Of a DNA stretch of 64,000 bases, positions 35,766 through 47,273 are shown one piece after another. The translations under genes were made by a program, and so were the position numbers. The notes under the pieces are model-generated. The model had not been told where the DNA came from. It saw only the letters and a list, made by a program, of their open reading frames with translations, and ran no database searches. Each line of letters opens with the position of its first letter. Positions within the stretch are counted from its first letter, which is position 1. Origin of the DNA: Methylicorpusculum sp. (GTDB lineage: Bacteria; Pseudomonadota; Gammaproteobacteria; Methylococcales; Methylomonadaceae); the NCBI RefSeq assembly GCF_030651835.1, contig NZ_JAUSBX010000125.1:1-64000 (forward strand), read 5' to 3'.

Positions 35766-36653
35766 TTAATCTATAAACCTTTTTGTGATATCCCCATACT
35801 CATCAATACGTCTATCTCTTAAATAAGGCCAGATCTGCCTTACCTTTTCGTTTCGGGCCCAGTCAATTTCACACGTCAGTATTTTTTGTTCAGTCGCGTT
35901 AGCACTGACTAATACTTCTCCTTGAGGACCGGTAATGAAACTGTTACCCCAAAAATCAATGCCGGTATTGCTATCCGTTGGCGATTGCTCGAAACCGATA
36001 CGATTGCAGGCGATAACGGGGATGCCATTGGCAACGGCATGGGCCCGCTGAATAGTAATCCATGCGTCCATTTGTCGCTTTTTCTCTGCCTCCGTATCGT
36101 CCGGATCCCAACCAATTGCCGTTGGGTAAATTAGCAGCTCGGCTCCTGCGAGTGCCATCAGTCTGGCTCCTTCTGGAAACCACTGGTCCCAGCAAACCAT
36201 GACACCCAATTTGCCTATGGATGTTTCAATCGGCTTAAAGCCGATGTCTCCAGGAGTGAAATAATATTTTTCGTAAAATCCCGGATCATCGGGGATGTGC
36301 ATTTTCCGATATTTTCCTGCGATAGTGCCGTCTTTATCGAAAATAACAGCGGTATTGTGATAAAGCCCCGGCGCCCGTTTTTCAAAAATGGTTGATACAA
36401 TCACCACGTCCAGTTCATTTGCCACATCAGAGAGCACTGCCGTAGTCGGCCCGGGAATAGATTCTGCAGTGGCGAATAACTGGTAATCCTCGCTTTGGCA
36501 GAAATAAGGGCCCAAATGTAATTCAGGCAAAACAACCAGGTCGGCACCCAGGCTTTTGGCTTCGTGAATTTTGGCAATGGATAAATTTAGATTGGTCTGC
36601 TTGTCTGCATCGCAGGGCTGCTGGACGGCGCTTACAGTGAGGTTTTTTTTCAT
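35766..36653 (-). CDS. aguB: Carbon-nitrogen hydrolase, probable N-carbamoylputrescine amidase
   Basis: A 295-residue nitrilase-superfamily enzyme, expected to hydrolyse N-carbamoylputrescine to putrescine, CO2 and ammonia in the agmatine route. The Glu-Lys-Cys triad is complete: Glu44 (LPELHLGPYFCQ), Lys117 (YRKMHIPDD) and Cys154 (VCWDQWFPEG). The segments YPTAIGWDP, WITIQRAHAVANG and the C-terminal RIWPYLRDRR-type stretch are typical of the AguB group. The partner gene aguA (agmatine deiminase) is not adjacent in this window, so the substrate rests on family likeness. Single gene, divergent from nothing upstream: recN follows on the same strand. Confidence 0.87.
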   Translation of the reverse strand: MKKNLTVSAVQQPCDADKQTNLNLSIAKIHEAKSLGADLVVLPELHLGPYFCQSEDYQLFATAESIPGPTTAVLSDVANELDVVIVSTIFEKRAPGLYHNTAVIFDKDGTIAGKYRKMHIPDDPGFYEKYYFTPGDIGFKPIETSIGKLGVMVCWDQWFPEGARLMALAGAELLIYPTAIGWDPDDTEAEKKRQMDAWITIQRAHAVANGIPVIACNRIGFEQSPTDSNTGIDFWGNSFITGPQGEVLVSANATEQKILTCEIDWARNEKVRQIWPYLRDRRIDEYGDITKRFID

Positions 36654-36715
36654 AATGGTAATGCTTAAATTAGCAGTCAGTTAAAGGAAAAGAGGGGAGC
36701 TGTCGGTTAGTCAAG

Positions 36716-38398
36716 TTATTGATTTTCCAATTTTCCGGTCATCAGCATTTCCCTGGCATGCGCCAACGTGTTTTCTGTGATATTGACGCCACCCAGCATC
36801 CGGGCAATTTCTTCTATTTGCTGTTGTTCATTAAGTTGTGAGACGGTAGAAGAGGTCATTTCAGACTGGTTGTTTTTGGCAACAAACAGATGATGATGCG
36901 CTTGGGCCGCAACTTGGGGCAAATGAGTGACGCAGATGACTTGCCTGTTATGGCTTAAACGCCGCAGTTTTTGTCCGACAATTTCCGCTATCCCGCCGCC
37001 AATGCCGGAGTCAACTTCGTCGAAAATCATGGTGGGCGTCGATTTGTCGTTACTCGTTGTGACTTGAATGGCCAGGCTGATTCTGGATAATTCGCCCCCG
37101 GATGCCACTTTGGCCAAGGGTTTTGGCGGTAATCCCGGGTTAGCGCTAACCAGAAACTCGACCTTATCAAGACCCTGCTGGCGAGGTGTTTCATCTTCAA
37201 ATGGCGAAATACCAACAATAAAATCACCTTGCGGCATGCCCAGTTCTTTTATCATGGTCGAAATTTGAGTTTGCAGTTTAAGCGCGCCTTCCTTGCGCGC
37301 CTCGCTTAACTGGCCAGCCAATTTGCGGTATTCAGTCAGCAATGCTACTGATGCGGCAGTCAGTTCTTCAATGCGTTCACTGCTGTGCGTTAGATGGGCC
37401 AATTCCTCTTCAAGCCTTACCGCTAGTTCGGGTAATTGCTCAGGTGTTACCTGATGTTTTCGGCTCAAACTCTGAATGATGCCGATTTGATTATCAAGCC
37501 AGGACAGCCGCTTAGGATCGGCTTCCAGGCTGTCCATGTATCTGCGTAATTGGTGAGAAGCTTCTTCGATCTGAATGTGTGCTTCAGAGAGCATGGTGCT
37601 GACGCTTTCAAGCGCGGGAGCAAAGCGGCTGAGATCTGTTAATGCATTAATGGAATGCCCAAGCAGGCGGTTAATCGACATTTCGTCGTTTTCGTACAGC
37701 ACATCAAGTTGTTGGTGCCCGACGGTTAAAATCTCGCCTAAGTGCGCCAGTTGACTGTGTTCTTCGGTCAACGCCGTGTAGTTGAAATGGGCCAAATCCA
37801 GTTGTTGTAATTCTTCTATCTGGAATCTCAGTAATTCCTCGCGCTCGGCTTTATCCGAATTGGCTTTCAATAATGCTTTGAGTGATTTGTTGGTGTTAAG
37901 CCATTTCTGATGGCAGGTCTGAAGCTGTTCGAGTAAGCCTTGGTTCTGAGCAAAGTCATCTAAGAGACGGCGTTGCTCGTCGTTGTGCAGCAAAGTCAGA
38001 TGGGCATGTTGGCCGTGAATTTCGACCAGCTTTTCGCTCAGATCTTGCAGTGATTGCAAGGTCACCGGGCGGTCGTTGATAAAAGCTTTTGAACGGCCAT
38101 CCTGACTGATGACGCGACGAATCAAGCACTGATCTTCATGATCCAGTTCATTGTCTTCCAGCCAGGTTTTAGCTAAAGGCGCATCGGACAGATCGAATTC
38201 CAGATTAATTTCCGCTCGCTTTGAATGCGGCCGGATATAACCCGAGTCGGCTCTATCACCCAGGGCAAGGCCTAAGGCGGTCAGTAAAATGGATTTTCCG
38301 GCCCCCGTTTCGCCGGTCAGTACCGACATGCCTTTTTCAAGCGCCAGATCAAGCGATTGAACCACGGCCAAATCATTGATTGTGAGATTTAATAGCAT
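36716..38398 (-). CDS. recN: DNA repair protein RecN
   Basis: SMC-like ATPase acting in double-strand break repair and sister chromatid cohesion. It has 560 residues: Walker A GETGAGKSILL near 29-39, a coiled-coil middle (about 150-370) with HGQHAHLTLL just before it, then the SGGELSRISLA signature and Walker B TMIFDEVDSGIGG near 470. It starts nine bases after nadK on the same strand, the usual gammaproteobacterial nadK-recN pair. No SOS (LexA) box was recognised directly upstream because the start lies against nadK; any LexA control would have to act upstream of nadK. Confidence 0.97.
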   Translation of the reverse strand: MLLNLTINDLAVVQSLDLALEKGMSVLTGETGAGKSILLTALGLALGDRADSGYIRPHSKRAEINLEFDLSDAPLAKTWLEDNELDHEDQCLIRRVISQDGRSKAFINDRPVTLQSLQDLSEKLVEIHGQHAHLTLLHNDEQRRLLDDFAQNQGLLEQLQTCHQKWLNTNKSLKALLKANSDKAEREELLRFQIEELQQLDLAHFNYTALTEEHSQLAHLGEILTVGHQQLDVLYENDEMSINRLLGHSINALTDLSRFAPALESVSTMLSEAHIQIEEASHQLRRYMDSLEADPKRLSWLDNQIGIIQSLSRKHQVTPEQLPELAVRLEEELAHLTHSSERIEELTAASVALLTEYRKLAGQLSEARKEGALKLQTQISTMIKELGMPQGDFIVGISPFEDETPRQQGLDKVEFLVSANPGLPPKPLAKVASGGELSRISLAIQVTTSNDKSTPTMIFDEVDSGIGGGIAEIVGQKLRRLSHNRQVICVTHLPQVAAQAHHHLFVAKNNQSEMTSSTVSQLNEQQQIEEIARMLGGVNITENTLAHAREMLMTGKLENQ

Positions 38399-38407
38399 GT
38401 GTTTGAG

Positions 38408-39283
38408 TTAACTGCTGCTCCAGTTAAGTTTTTTTCTAAGTATATGATAAAAATCATGTCCTTCGGGATGCAGAATTCTAATCGGTTTTGGATCTTTATT
38501 GATTAAAATCTTATCGCTGATCAAAACATCAGGGATTTCCAGGTGATCACAAGTGACCAGGGCATTGATTTGTTTAGTCTGGCAAAAGCTGATTTCAATT
38601 TGTGAGGAATCGTCTATGACTATCGGACGGTTAGTCAGCGTATGCGGGTTGAGTGGAACCAAGACCAAAGCATTAAGCGAAGGATGCAGTATTGGTCCGC
38701 CGGCAGACAAGGAATAAGCCGTTGATCCAGTCGGCGTTGAGACAATCAGGCCGTCAGAACGCTGTGAATTAAGAAACACGCCGTCAATATGGGTGACAAT
38801 CTCAATCATGCTCGGCGTAATCCAGCGGTGAATCACCACTTCATTGACGGCGGTTTGCTCATGAATGACTGCATTATCCCGAATGATTTTGGTATGCAGT
38901 AAAAAACGCTTTTCTTCCCGAAAGGCACCGTTGAGAATTTGGTTAAGTTTAACCAGAAGCACATCGGGAGATATATCCACCAAAAAACCCAGGCGGCCTA
39001 AATTAACGCCAATCAGTGGAATATTGTAAGGCGCAATGGCGCGCGCCGCTGATAAAAAAGTCCCGTCACCGCCTGCTGCAATAACGAGATCACAATGCAG
39101 TCCCATTTCCTCGGCGGCACAGGTTTTGACATCGGGTTCGTCAATAAATCCGGCGCTTTGAATGTCAACAAAGACCTCGTATTTGCACCGCTGCAAAAAT
39201 TGATAGAGCAGCGTTAATGTTTCGGCAATACCCGGGTCACTTGATTTTCCAATAATGCCAATCTTTTTGAACAGCGTATGCAT
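38408..39283 (-). CDS. nadK: NAD kinase
   Basis: Phosphorylates NAD to NADP using ATP. 291 residues, as in E. coli. Seen are the catalytic GGDGTFLSAAR (about 70-80), NLGRLGFLVD (about 94-103), the NE-D zone TAVNEVVIHR and the Gly-rich STPTGSTAYSLSAGGPI segment. First gene of nadK-recN, diverging from the heat-shock operon across 397 bp. Confidence 0.97.
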   Translation of the reverse strand: MHTLFKKIGIIGKSSDPGIAETLTLLYQFLQRCKYEVFVDIQSAGFIDEPDVKTCAAEEMGLHCDLVIAAGGDGTFLSAARAIAPYNIPLIGVNLGRLGFLVDISPDVLLVKLNQILNGAFREEKRFLLHTKIIRDNAVIHEQTAVNEVVIHRWITPSMIEIVTHIDGVFLNSQRSDGLIVSTPTGSTAYSLSAGGPILHPSLNALVLVPLNPHTLTNRPIVIDDSSQIEISFCQTKQINALVTCDHLEIPDVLISDKILINKDPKPIRILHPEGHDFYHILRKKLNWSSS

Positions 39284-39605
39284 TGATCTCCGGTTTACCG
39301 AATCACGATTAAGTTATTGAGGCCATGCAATCAAATGTTTCTATTGAATGGGTTATAAAGACTGGCTTTCAGTCAGTTTTAGAACTAATTGGGAATCCTG
39401 TGTTTTTGGCCGCTTTTCGGAAAAATCGAAATAACTTAATTCAGAGTGTTAATGTACAGGTACTTTAAGTATCTGTTTGTAAAAATTGTTGTAGGGTTAC
39501 CGTGAGATTATACAAAATATGACTTCGTATTTGGTTAAAACCCAAATTAATATTTCATTTATCCATTAAGCTTCGCTAAGCGAATGTTTTTGTTAATTTA
39601 TTGAG

Positions 39606-39634
39606 TTGACAAGTAAAGGGTTTGCTGATAATTT
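39606..39634 (+). promoter_or_regulatory. Likely sigma-70 promoter of the hrcA operon
   Basis: A perfect -35 box TTGACA (39606-39611) is spaced 17 nt from TAATTT (39629-39634). The predicted start lies in the CIRCE element, so HrcA binding would block initiation. A GATAAT with 15-nt spacing is an alternative -10. Confidence 0.55.
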
Positions 39635-39638
39635 TTTG

Positions 39639-39665
39639 TTAGCACTCTGCTTTATAGAGTGCTAA
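39639..39665. promoter_or_regulatory. CIRCE operator (HrcA-binding site)
   Basis: TTAGCACTC (39639-39647), nine bases, then GAGTGCTAA (39657-39665). This is an exact match to the CIRCE consensus arms and spacing. It ends 15 nt before the hrcA start codon, so it represses the operon and hrcA itself. Confidence 0.97.
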
Positions 39666-39680
39666 TACCGGAGCGAATAG

Positions 39681-40739
39681 ATGGTTGAGAAAAAAGGTCA
39701 GGCTTTAAACGAAAGATCTTTATTATTACTTAAATCCTTGATTGAGCGGTATATCCATGATGGTCAACCGGTGGGCTCAAGAGTATTGTCAAAAGATCCG
39801 GCGCTTAATTTAAGTCCTGCGACCATCCGGAATGTGATGGCTGATCTGGAGGATCTGGGTCTTATTCATTCTCCGCATACCTCGGCCGGAAGAGTTCCAA
39901 CCGTAAGCGGTTATCGCTTGTTTGTCGATTCACTGTTGACCGTGAAGCCGCTTGAAATCAGTGAGCTCAATCTTATTCAAAGCAGTTTGGTTGCAAAACA
40001 CGATATCAATCAATCGATCGGCGTTGCGTCAAAGTTGCTATCCGATTTGACCCGAATGACCGGCGTTGTGACCTTGCCTAAAAGAGAACTGGTTAGTTTG
40101 CGGCACATTGAATTTCTGCCTTTGTCGAATACTCGTGTATTGGTTATTTTGGTAACGAATGAACAAGAGGTTCACAACAAGATTATCCATACTTCTCGCG
40201 AGTTTTCTCCTTCGGAATTGCAGCAAATATCCAACTATATCAATACGATGTATTCTGGGCGTAGTTTGGCCGCAGTAAAAAAAGCGGTGATTGAGGAGTT
40301 GAAAGTCGCTCAGGAACGGATGAATCAGGCAATGCTGGATGTCGTGCAAATGGCTAAATTGGCCTTAGACCAGGACGAGAATTCTGAAGATTGTGTGATA
40401 AGCGGTGAGACCAATCTAATGGGCTTTTCCGAACTATCGGATATTGATCGTCTAAAGCAGCTTTTTGATGCGTTTAGCCAAAAACACAATGTGATTCATT
40501 TGCTTGATCAATGCCTCAATGCCGAAGGCGTCCAAATTTTTATCGGTGAGGAATCGGGCTATCAACCTTTTAATCATTGCAGTTTGGTGACGTCGTCTTA
40601 TTCGATAGATGATGAAGTGGTGGGGGTTTTAGCGGTAATAGGTCCTACGCGCATGGCTTATGAAAAAGTGATTCCTTTTGTTGAGCTGACGGCTAAATTA
40701 TTGGGTGCGGCCTTGAATCCGAAAACATTGGCCCCATGA
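39681..40739 (+). CDS. hrcA: Heat-inducible transcription repressor HrcA
   Basis: Repressor of class I heat-shock genes, which binds CIRCE and needs GroEL to stay active. 352 residues: an N-terminal winged helix (about 1-75; YIHDGQPVGSRVLSK, LSPATIRNVMADLEDLGLI, HTSAGRVPT), a central GAF-like dimer domain and a C-terminal region ending VELTAKLLGAAL. First gene of hrcA-grpE-dnaK-dnaJ-dapB with a perfect CIRCE in front. Enterobacteria lack this gene and use sigma-32 alone, so its presence places the organism outside that group. Confidence 0.97.
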   Translation: MVEKKGQALNERSLLLLKSLIERYIHDGQPVGSRVLSKDPALNLSPATIRNVMADLEDLGLIHSPHTSAGRVPTVSGYRLFVDSLLTVKPLEISELNLIQSSLVAKHDINQSIGVASKLLSDLTRMTGVVTLPKRELVSLRHIEFLPLSNTRVLVILVTNEQEVHNKIIHTSREFSPSELQQISNYINTMYSGRSLAAVKKAVIEELKVAQERMNQAMLDVVQMAKLALDQDENSEDCVISGETNLMGFSELSDIDRLKQLFDAFSQKHNVIHLLDQCLNAEGVQIFIGEESGYQPFNHCSLVTSSYSIDDEVVGVLAVIGPTRMAYEKVIPFVELTAKLLGAALNPKTLAP

Positions 40740-40800
40740 TTACGCTTAATTGACAGTTTGCATAAGCACGACAACAAAATATAAACCGGAGTTTTAGATA

Positions 40801-41448
40801 ATGAGTAACGAAAAGGAGTTGCCAGAGGCAGCCAAAGAAGAAGAGCTAAAAATTGAGGCTGAAGTAACCCCGGAAATTCAGGAGACGCCAACTGAAGAAG
40901 TTCCTGTCCCGCAATCAGAAGTCCAGGAGGATTTATCGGCTGAGCTGCAGAAAAAGTTGGAACAGGCCGAACAAAAAGCCGCTGAAAATTGGGACAGGGC
41001 TATGCGTCTGCAGGCAGAAATGGAAAATCTGAAAAAACGTATCCAAAAGGATTTGGAAAGCGCCCACAAGTACGCCCTGGAAAGTTTTGCAAAAGAATTA
41101 TTAGCAGTGCTGGATAGCCTTGAACTTGGCTTGCAGGCTGCGAGTGGTGAAAGTTCGGAAGTCCAAAAATTCCGCGAAGGCAGCGAATTAACGATTAAAC
41201 AGTTCGAATCAGTTTTTACAAAATTCAATATTGAAGTCGTCAATCCGATAGGTCAACCCTTTAATCCTGAATTACATCAGGCTATGGCTATGCAACCTTC
41301 GGCAGATGCGGAACCTAATTCAGTTCTGAACGTATTTCAAAAAGGTTATGTGTTAAACGGCCGTTTATTACGGCCCGCTATGGTTGTGGTTGCAAAGGCG
41401 GAAGAAAAGCCGCCTGAAAATACGCCGAAAATAGATGAGCAGGCTTGA
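40801..41448 (+). CDS. grpE: Nucleotide exchange factor GrpE
   Basis: Dimeric exchange factor that releases ADP from DnaK. 215 residues. The N-terminal 55 are an acidic Glu/Pro-rich tail, followed by the long coiled-coil helix (about 57-125; NWDRAMRLQAEMENLKKRIQKDL is cut here to its start NWDRAMRLQAEMENL) and the C-terminal beta domain with NPELHQAM and NGRLLRPAMVVVAK. It lies 61 nt after hrcA and 66 nt before dnaK in the heat-shock operon. Confidence 0.97.
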   Translation: MSNEKELPEAAKEEELKIEAEVTPEIQETPTEEVPVPQSEVQEDLSAELQKKLEQAEQKAAENWDRAMRLQAEMENLKKRIQKDLESAHKYALESFAKELLAVLDSLELGLQAASGESSEVQKFREGSELTIKQFESVFTKFNIEVVNPIGQPFNPELHQAMAMQPSADAEPNSVLNVFQKGYVLNGRLLRPAMVVVAKAEEKPPENTPKIDEQA

Positions 41449-41514
41449 AGATAACAAAACAGCCCTTATATAACTACTAACTTAAACAATCTCATATCAA
41501 GTCTGGAGAATTCA

Positions 41515-43446
41515 ATGGCTAAAATTATTGGCATAGATTTAGGAACCACTAACTCGTGCGTGGCGGTACTGGAAAACGGAACAGCACGTGTAATTGAAAA
41601 TAGCGAGGGTGCAAGAACGACCCCCTCTATCATCGCATTTACCAAAGACGGTGAAGTACTGGTCGGGCAATCTGCCAAGCGTCAGGCAGTGACTAATCCT
41701 GAAAACACCTTGTTTGCAATCAAACGATTGATCGGTAGACGTTTTAAAGATGATGTTGTACAAAAAGACATCAAAATGGTGCCTTATAAAATCATACCTG
41801 CTGATAACGGTGATGCGTGGGTAGAGTGCCACGGCAAGAAAATGGCTGCTCCGGAAATTTCATCACGGATTTTGATGAAGCTTAAAAAAGATGCGGAAGC
41901 TTATTTGGGCGAAGAAGTGAAAGAAGCGGTTATTACTGTTCCCGCTTATTTCAATGATTCACAAAGACAGGCCACAAAAGATGCCGGCCGTATTGCTGGC
42001 TTGGATGTCAAACGGATTATTAACGAACCTACTGCGGCAGCTTTAGCGTTTGGTATGGATAAGCCCAAAGGCGACATGAAAATTGCGGTCTATGATCTGG
42101 GCGGCGGTACTTTTGATATTTCTATCATTGAAATAGCTGAAATCGAAGGTGAGCATCAGTTTGAAGTGTTATCCACCAATGGCGATACCTTCCTCGGTGG
42201 TGAAGACTTTGATTTAAGAATCATCGATTTTCTGGCTGATGAATTTAAAAAAGATTCCGGTATTGATTTACATAACGACCCTCTGGCTTTACAGCGCTTA
42301 AAAGAAGCGGCTGAAAAAGCAAAAATTGAATTGTCTTCAACACAACAAACCGACATCAATCTGCCTTATGTCACAGCGGATGCATCAGGTCCGAAGCATT
42401 TGAATGTCAAGTTGACACGGGCAAAACTCGAGTCTCTGGTTGAAGATCTGGTTGAAAGAACCAAAGCGCCTTGTTTGATGGCAATTAAAGATGCAGGCCT
42501 GTCTGCGTCCGATATCAACGATGTTATTCTTGTCGGCGGTCAATCTCGTATGCCGCGGGTACAGGATTTTGTTAAATCCTTGTTCGGCAGAGAGCCTCGT
42601 AAAGACGTAAATCCGGATGAGGCTGTTGCCTTGGGCGCCGCGATTCAGGCTGGTGTGTTAGGTGGGGAAGTTAAAGATGTCTTGTTACTGGACGTAACGC
42701 CATTATCGTTAGGTATAGAAACGATGGGCGGCGTCATGACCAAACTGATTGAAAAAAATACAACTATTCCTACTAATGCCTCACAGGTTTTCTCGACAGC
42801 AGAGGATAATCAGACGGCGGTTACGGTTCATGTATTGCAAGGCGAACGCGAAGTCGCCAACGGCAATAAATCGTTGGGTCGGTTTGATTTGTCCGATATT
42901 CCTCTTGCTCCGCGCGGTGTGCCGCAAATTGAAGTGGCGTTCGATATTGATGCAAACGGCATCTTGAATGTTTCGGCCAAAGACAAGGCGACCGGTAAAA
43001 AACAATCTATCGTCATCAAGGCCTCCAGTGGTCTTGGCGAAGATGAAGTGCAGCGCATGATTAAAGATGCAGAAGCTCATGCTGACGAAGACCGCAAAAT
43101 TGCCAAGCTAGTCGGCGTCCGCAATCATGCTGAGGGTATGGTGCATGCGACAGAAAAATCCTTGAAGGAATTGGAAGGTCAGGTTGAGTCTTCTGAAAAG
43201 GCAGCAATTGAGTCGGCCATTAAAGATTTGAAGGATGCGATTAAAGGGAGCGACATTGACGTCATAGAAGCTAAGACCAATGCGCTCACAGAGCTCTCCG
43301 GTAAGCTGGCCGAACGCGTTTATGCCCAAAAAGCTGAAGCTGAAACTAAAGCCGAAGGACAAAGTTCCGGATCAAACTCATCGGCAGCGGATGATGGGGT
43401 GGTCGATGCTGAGTTTGAGGAAGTTAAAGAAGACGATAAAAAATAG
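41515..43446 (+). CDS. dnaK: Chaperone DnaK (Hsp70)
   Basis: ATP-dependent chaperone of 643 residues. The nucleotide-binding domain holds the three Hsp70 signatures: [14 protein letters not shown] at 5-18, [14 protein letters not shown] near 194-207 and [14 protein letters not shown] near 340-353. The substrate-binding and lid domains follow, and the chain ends with the acidic EEVKEDDKK tail, which matches the proteobacterial DnaK terminus. A clear GGAG ribosome site precedes the ATG. Two hairpins after the stop (43486-43555) separate it from dnaJ. Confidence 0.98.
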   Translation: MAKIIGIDLGTTNSCVAVLENGTARVIENSEGARTTPSIIAFTKDGEVLVGQSAKRQAVTNPENTLFAIKRLIGRRFKDDVVQKDIKMVPYKIIPADNGDAWVECHGKKMAAPEISSRILMKLKKDAEAYLGEEVKEAVITVPAYFNDSQRQATKDAGRIAGLDVKRIINEPTAAALAFGMDKPKGDMKIAVYDLGGGTFDISIIEIAEIEGEHQFEVLSTNGDTFLGGEDFDLRIIDFLADEFKKDSGIDLHNDPLALQRLKEAAEKAKIELSSTQQTDINLPYVTADASGPKHLNVKLTRAKLESLVEDLVERTKAPCLMAIKDAGLSASDINDVILVGGQSRMPRVQDFVKSLFGREPRKDVNPDEAVALGAAIQAGVLGGEVKDVLLLDVTPLSLGIETMGGVMTKLIEKNTTIPTNASQVFSTAEDNQTAVTVHVLQGEREVANGNKSLGRFDLSDIPLAPRGVPQIEVAFDIDANGILNVSAKDKATGKKQSIVIKASSGLGEDEVQRMIKDAEAHADEDRKIAKLVGVRNHAEGMVHATEKSLKELEGQVESSEKAAIESAIKDLKDAIKGSDIDVIEAKTNALTELSGKLAERVYAQKAEAETKAEGQSSGSNSSAADDGVVDAEFEEVKEDDKK

Positions 43447-43791
43447 TTTGTGGAGTCATCGCGCCGACAAAAAGTTGGACAGATGGCCCTGTAAGGTTCA
43501 TAGTGCGGCTTTTTGACGCAGTCACAGGGCACAAAGTTAGTGATTGACTTTGTGCCTTTGTGATTTCTAGCTATTACGTTTGTTTGGCTGATCCGGCATC
43601 TTGCTTAACTTGGATGGGCCGGACCAAGTCAGTTTTTTGTTGAAGTCTCAGCCTGAATTTCGGTGATTAACAAGCGGAACCCCTATTGTTTGAAAGCATA
43701 ATTCCAAGCTCTCAATGAGCGCGGGTATTCATAATTTGCAGCAATGCTATATCTTCTAATGTGACTTTAGAAGCGGATTGAACAGACTAAC
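43447..43791. other. 345-bp dnaK-dnaJ spacer
   Basis: Unusually long for these neighbours. It holds two hairpins (43486-43530 and 43529-43555) near its left end, then AT-rich sequence that may contain a separate dnaJ promoter. No coding frame is recognised. Confidence 0.5.
43486..43555 (+). terminator. Tandem overlapping hairpins after dnaK
   Basis: GCCCTGT (43486-43492) can pair with ACAGGGC (43524-43530). GCACAAAGT (43529-43537) pairs perfectly with ACTTTGTGC (43547-43555) around nine bases and is followed by CTTTGTGATTTCT. The two stems share bases 43529-43530. The second is the better terminator candidate. Partial read-through would lower dnaJ-dapB relative to dnaK. Confidence 0.55.
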
Positions 43792-45733
<1,942 letters not shown>

Positions 45734-45787
45734 GATCTAATGGGGCTTTGATCCTTAGTGCCACTTCAAACTTATGAGGTGCGTCGT

Positions 45788-46357
45788 ATGAAAATAATCC
45801 GAATTGTATTGATCGTTACGGTTTTTGTGACAATTCAATCAGCGCACGCACAGGTTTTTAAATGCACTTTTCCCTCAGGAAAGGTGCTTTTTCAAGATGA
45901 TGAGTGTCCATCAGAAGCTCAACAAGATTCTCTAAAAATCAAACAAATGACGCCCGAGCAGAGGGTTGAGTCTGAAGCGCGTTTGAAACAATGGCAGCTT
46001 GAGCAGGACGAAAAAGAGTCCCAGATAAAAAAAGCAGAACAGGAAAGGCGTGCAGAGAATGCCCGGTTGGAAGAGGTCGAAGCCTTAAAGCGTAGCGCCA
46101 ATGCCCAGGAGGATTTGGCAGAAACCAAGCGCCGGGAGCTCGAACTTCTGCAGCAGCAACCTTTAATCAACCTCTATCAGCCTTATTATCCGCTCACCAT
46201 TCCTTATAGAGACCGCGATTGGCGGCAACATCGCAAAGATTACAGCGGAGACAAGAATTATAATAAAGGTCCGTTTATTGATAGAAATCAAAATCGTAGC
46301 GTCAATCAGGGTATAACCAGCGACAGCGTCAATATAATCAGCAGGCCCAGACGATAG
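45788..46357 (+). CDS. DUF4124-domain secreted protein
   Basis: 189 residues from the ATG at 45788. This start puts a clean signal peptide first (MKIIRIVLIVTVFVTIQSAHA), and an upstream in-frame start would bury it. The mature N-terminus has the DUF4124 signature VFKCTFPSGKVLFQDDECP with two cysteines likely to be disulfide-linked. A strongly charged Glu/Arg/Gln coiled coil follows (about 40-115), then a Tyr/Pro-rich and basic C-terminus. Its function is unknown, and DUF4124 proteins are common in the periplasm of proteobacteria. Single gene with a hairpin after it. Confidence 0.75.
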   Translation: MKIIRIVLIVTVFVTIQSAHAQVFKCTFPSGKVLFQDDECPSEAQQDSLKIKQMTPEQRVESEARLKQWQLEQDEKESQIKKAEQERRAENARLEEVEALKRSANAQEDLAETKRRELELLQQQPLINLYQPYYPLTIPYRDRDWRQHRKDYSGDKNYNKGPFIDRNQNRSVNQGITSDSVNIISRPRR

Positions 46358-46388
46358 CACAGGCCTATTCAAATGGACTTTTTGATGA

Positions 46389-46422
46389 ACAAGAAAGGGC
46401 GAATAGAATTCGCCCTGTTCAT
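46389..46422. terminator. Terminator between DUF4124 gene and bfr
   Basis: GGGCGAA (46399-46405) pairs with TTCGCCC (46411-46417), with an outer GAACA/TGTTC pair. It lies between convergent genes. T-tracts are weak, so this is moderate support. Confidence 0.55.
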
Positions 46423-46431
46423 GTGGGAAAG

Positions 46432-46896
46432 TTACATTTGAGATTGCAAATAATTCTGCAGGCCGATTTGTTCAATCAGTTCCAATTGTGTTTCCAGCCA
46501 GTCAATATGTTCTTCCTCGCTTTCAAGGATGGCTTCAAATAATTCTCTGGAAATGAAGTCCTTGACAGTTTCACAATAGATTATGGCTTCTTTTAAAAGC
46601 GGAACGGCCTGATATTCAAGCTTAAGATCACAAGAAAGCATTTCTTGTGGATTTTCACCAATTAACAGTTTGCCAAGATTTTGCAGATTCGGTAAACCCT
46701 CAAGAAATAAAAGCCGCTCAATCAAACGATCGGCGTGTTTCATTTCATCTATCGATTCGTGATATTCCTTTTCGTTCAGTTTAGAAAAGCCCCAGTTTTT
46801 GTACATGCGGGCATGCAAAAAGTACTGATTGATAGCGGTCAGTTCGTTTTCAAGTGCTTTGTTGAGAAATTCTATAACTTTTGGATCGCCTTTCAT
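46432..46896 (-). CDS. bfr: Bacterioferritin
   Basis: Iron-storage subunit of 154 residues that forms a 24-mer with heme at dimer interfaces. Ferroxidase ligands Glu18, Glu51 and His54 are visible ([22 protein letters not shown]) together with a later EEHIDWLE. Met52 is the heme axial ligand, so it is a heme-type Bfr and not a plain ferritin. The bfd ferredoxin gene sits 185 nt upstream on the same strand. Confidence 0.96.
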   Translation of the reverse strand: MKGDPKVIEFLNKALENELTAINQYFLHARMYKNWGFSKLNEKEYHESIDEMKHADRLIERLLFLEGLPNLQNLGKLLIGENPQEMLSCDLKLEYQAVPLLKEAIIYCETVKDFISRELFEAILESEEEHIDWLETQLELIEQIGLQNYLQSQM

Positions 46897-47081
46897 TGTT
46901 GCCTCATGGGTTTGTTAAACAGGTGCGCAAGGGCAATAAGCCAGAAAAGGCTTTTATGTGAAGGGTGTAAGTAGCAGGCAAATTCCAGATAGGGATGATT
47001 TCCAGCAAACTTCAGCCATGCTCAATTGTTTTAAGACTACTACTTATCAGGAAGATAAATAGTAGTCTTGCCCAATGCTTC

Positions 47082-47273
47082 TTACGCTGTAGCCCACATT
47101 ATAGGCGTTTGCGCGCGGTGTTCGTCAAGCAACTGTTTAACTTGCGGCGAACATTTGCCGCAAACAGTTCCGACCCCTAAACATTCATTCAGGTCTTTAC
47201 GAGAACAATAGCCGTTGTTGATAGCCGATTTTATTTGCTTGTCAGTGACCGCTTTACACACGCAAACATACAT
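47082..47273 (-). CDS. bfd: Bacterioferritin-associated ferredoxin
   Basis: A 63-residue [2Fe-2S] protein that reduces bacterioferritin heme and releases its iron. The ligands are Cys4, Cys6, Cys38 and Cys41 (MYVCVCKAVT and VCGKC). The ATG at 47273 is chosen because the motif then begins at the known N-terminus and CAGGAG lies upstream. A longer in-frame start would add 16 unrelated residues. A Fur-box-like sequence lies just upstream. Confidence 0.93.
   Translation of the reverse strand: MYVCVCKAVTDKQIKSAINNGYCSRKDLNECLGVGTVCGKCSPQVKQLLDEHRAQTPIMWATA

Noticed and set aside
35766-36653. Nitrilase or beta-ureidopropionase naming for the carbon-nitrogen hydrolase
   Set aside because: The active-site surroundings and length fit the AguB group better, though only an assay would prove the substrate.
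39639-39665. Inverted repeat as a transcription terminator
   Set aside because: The exact CIRCE consensus in front of hrcA explains it. It has no T-tail and no gene ends there.
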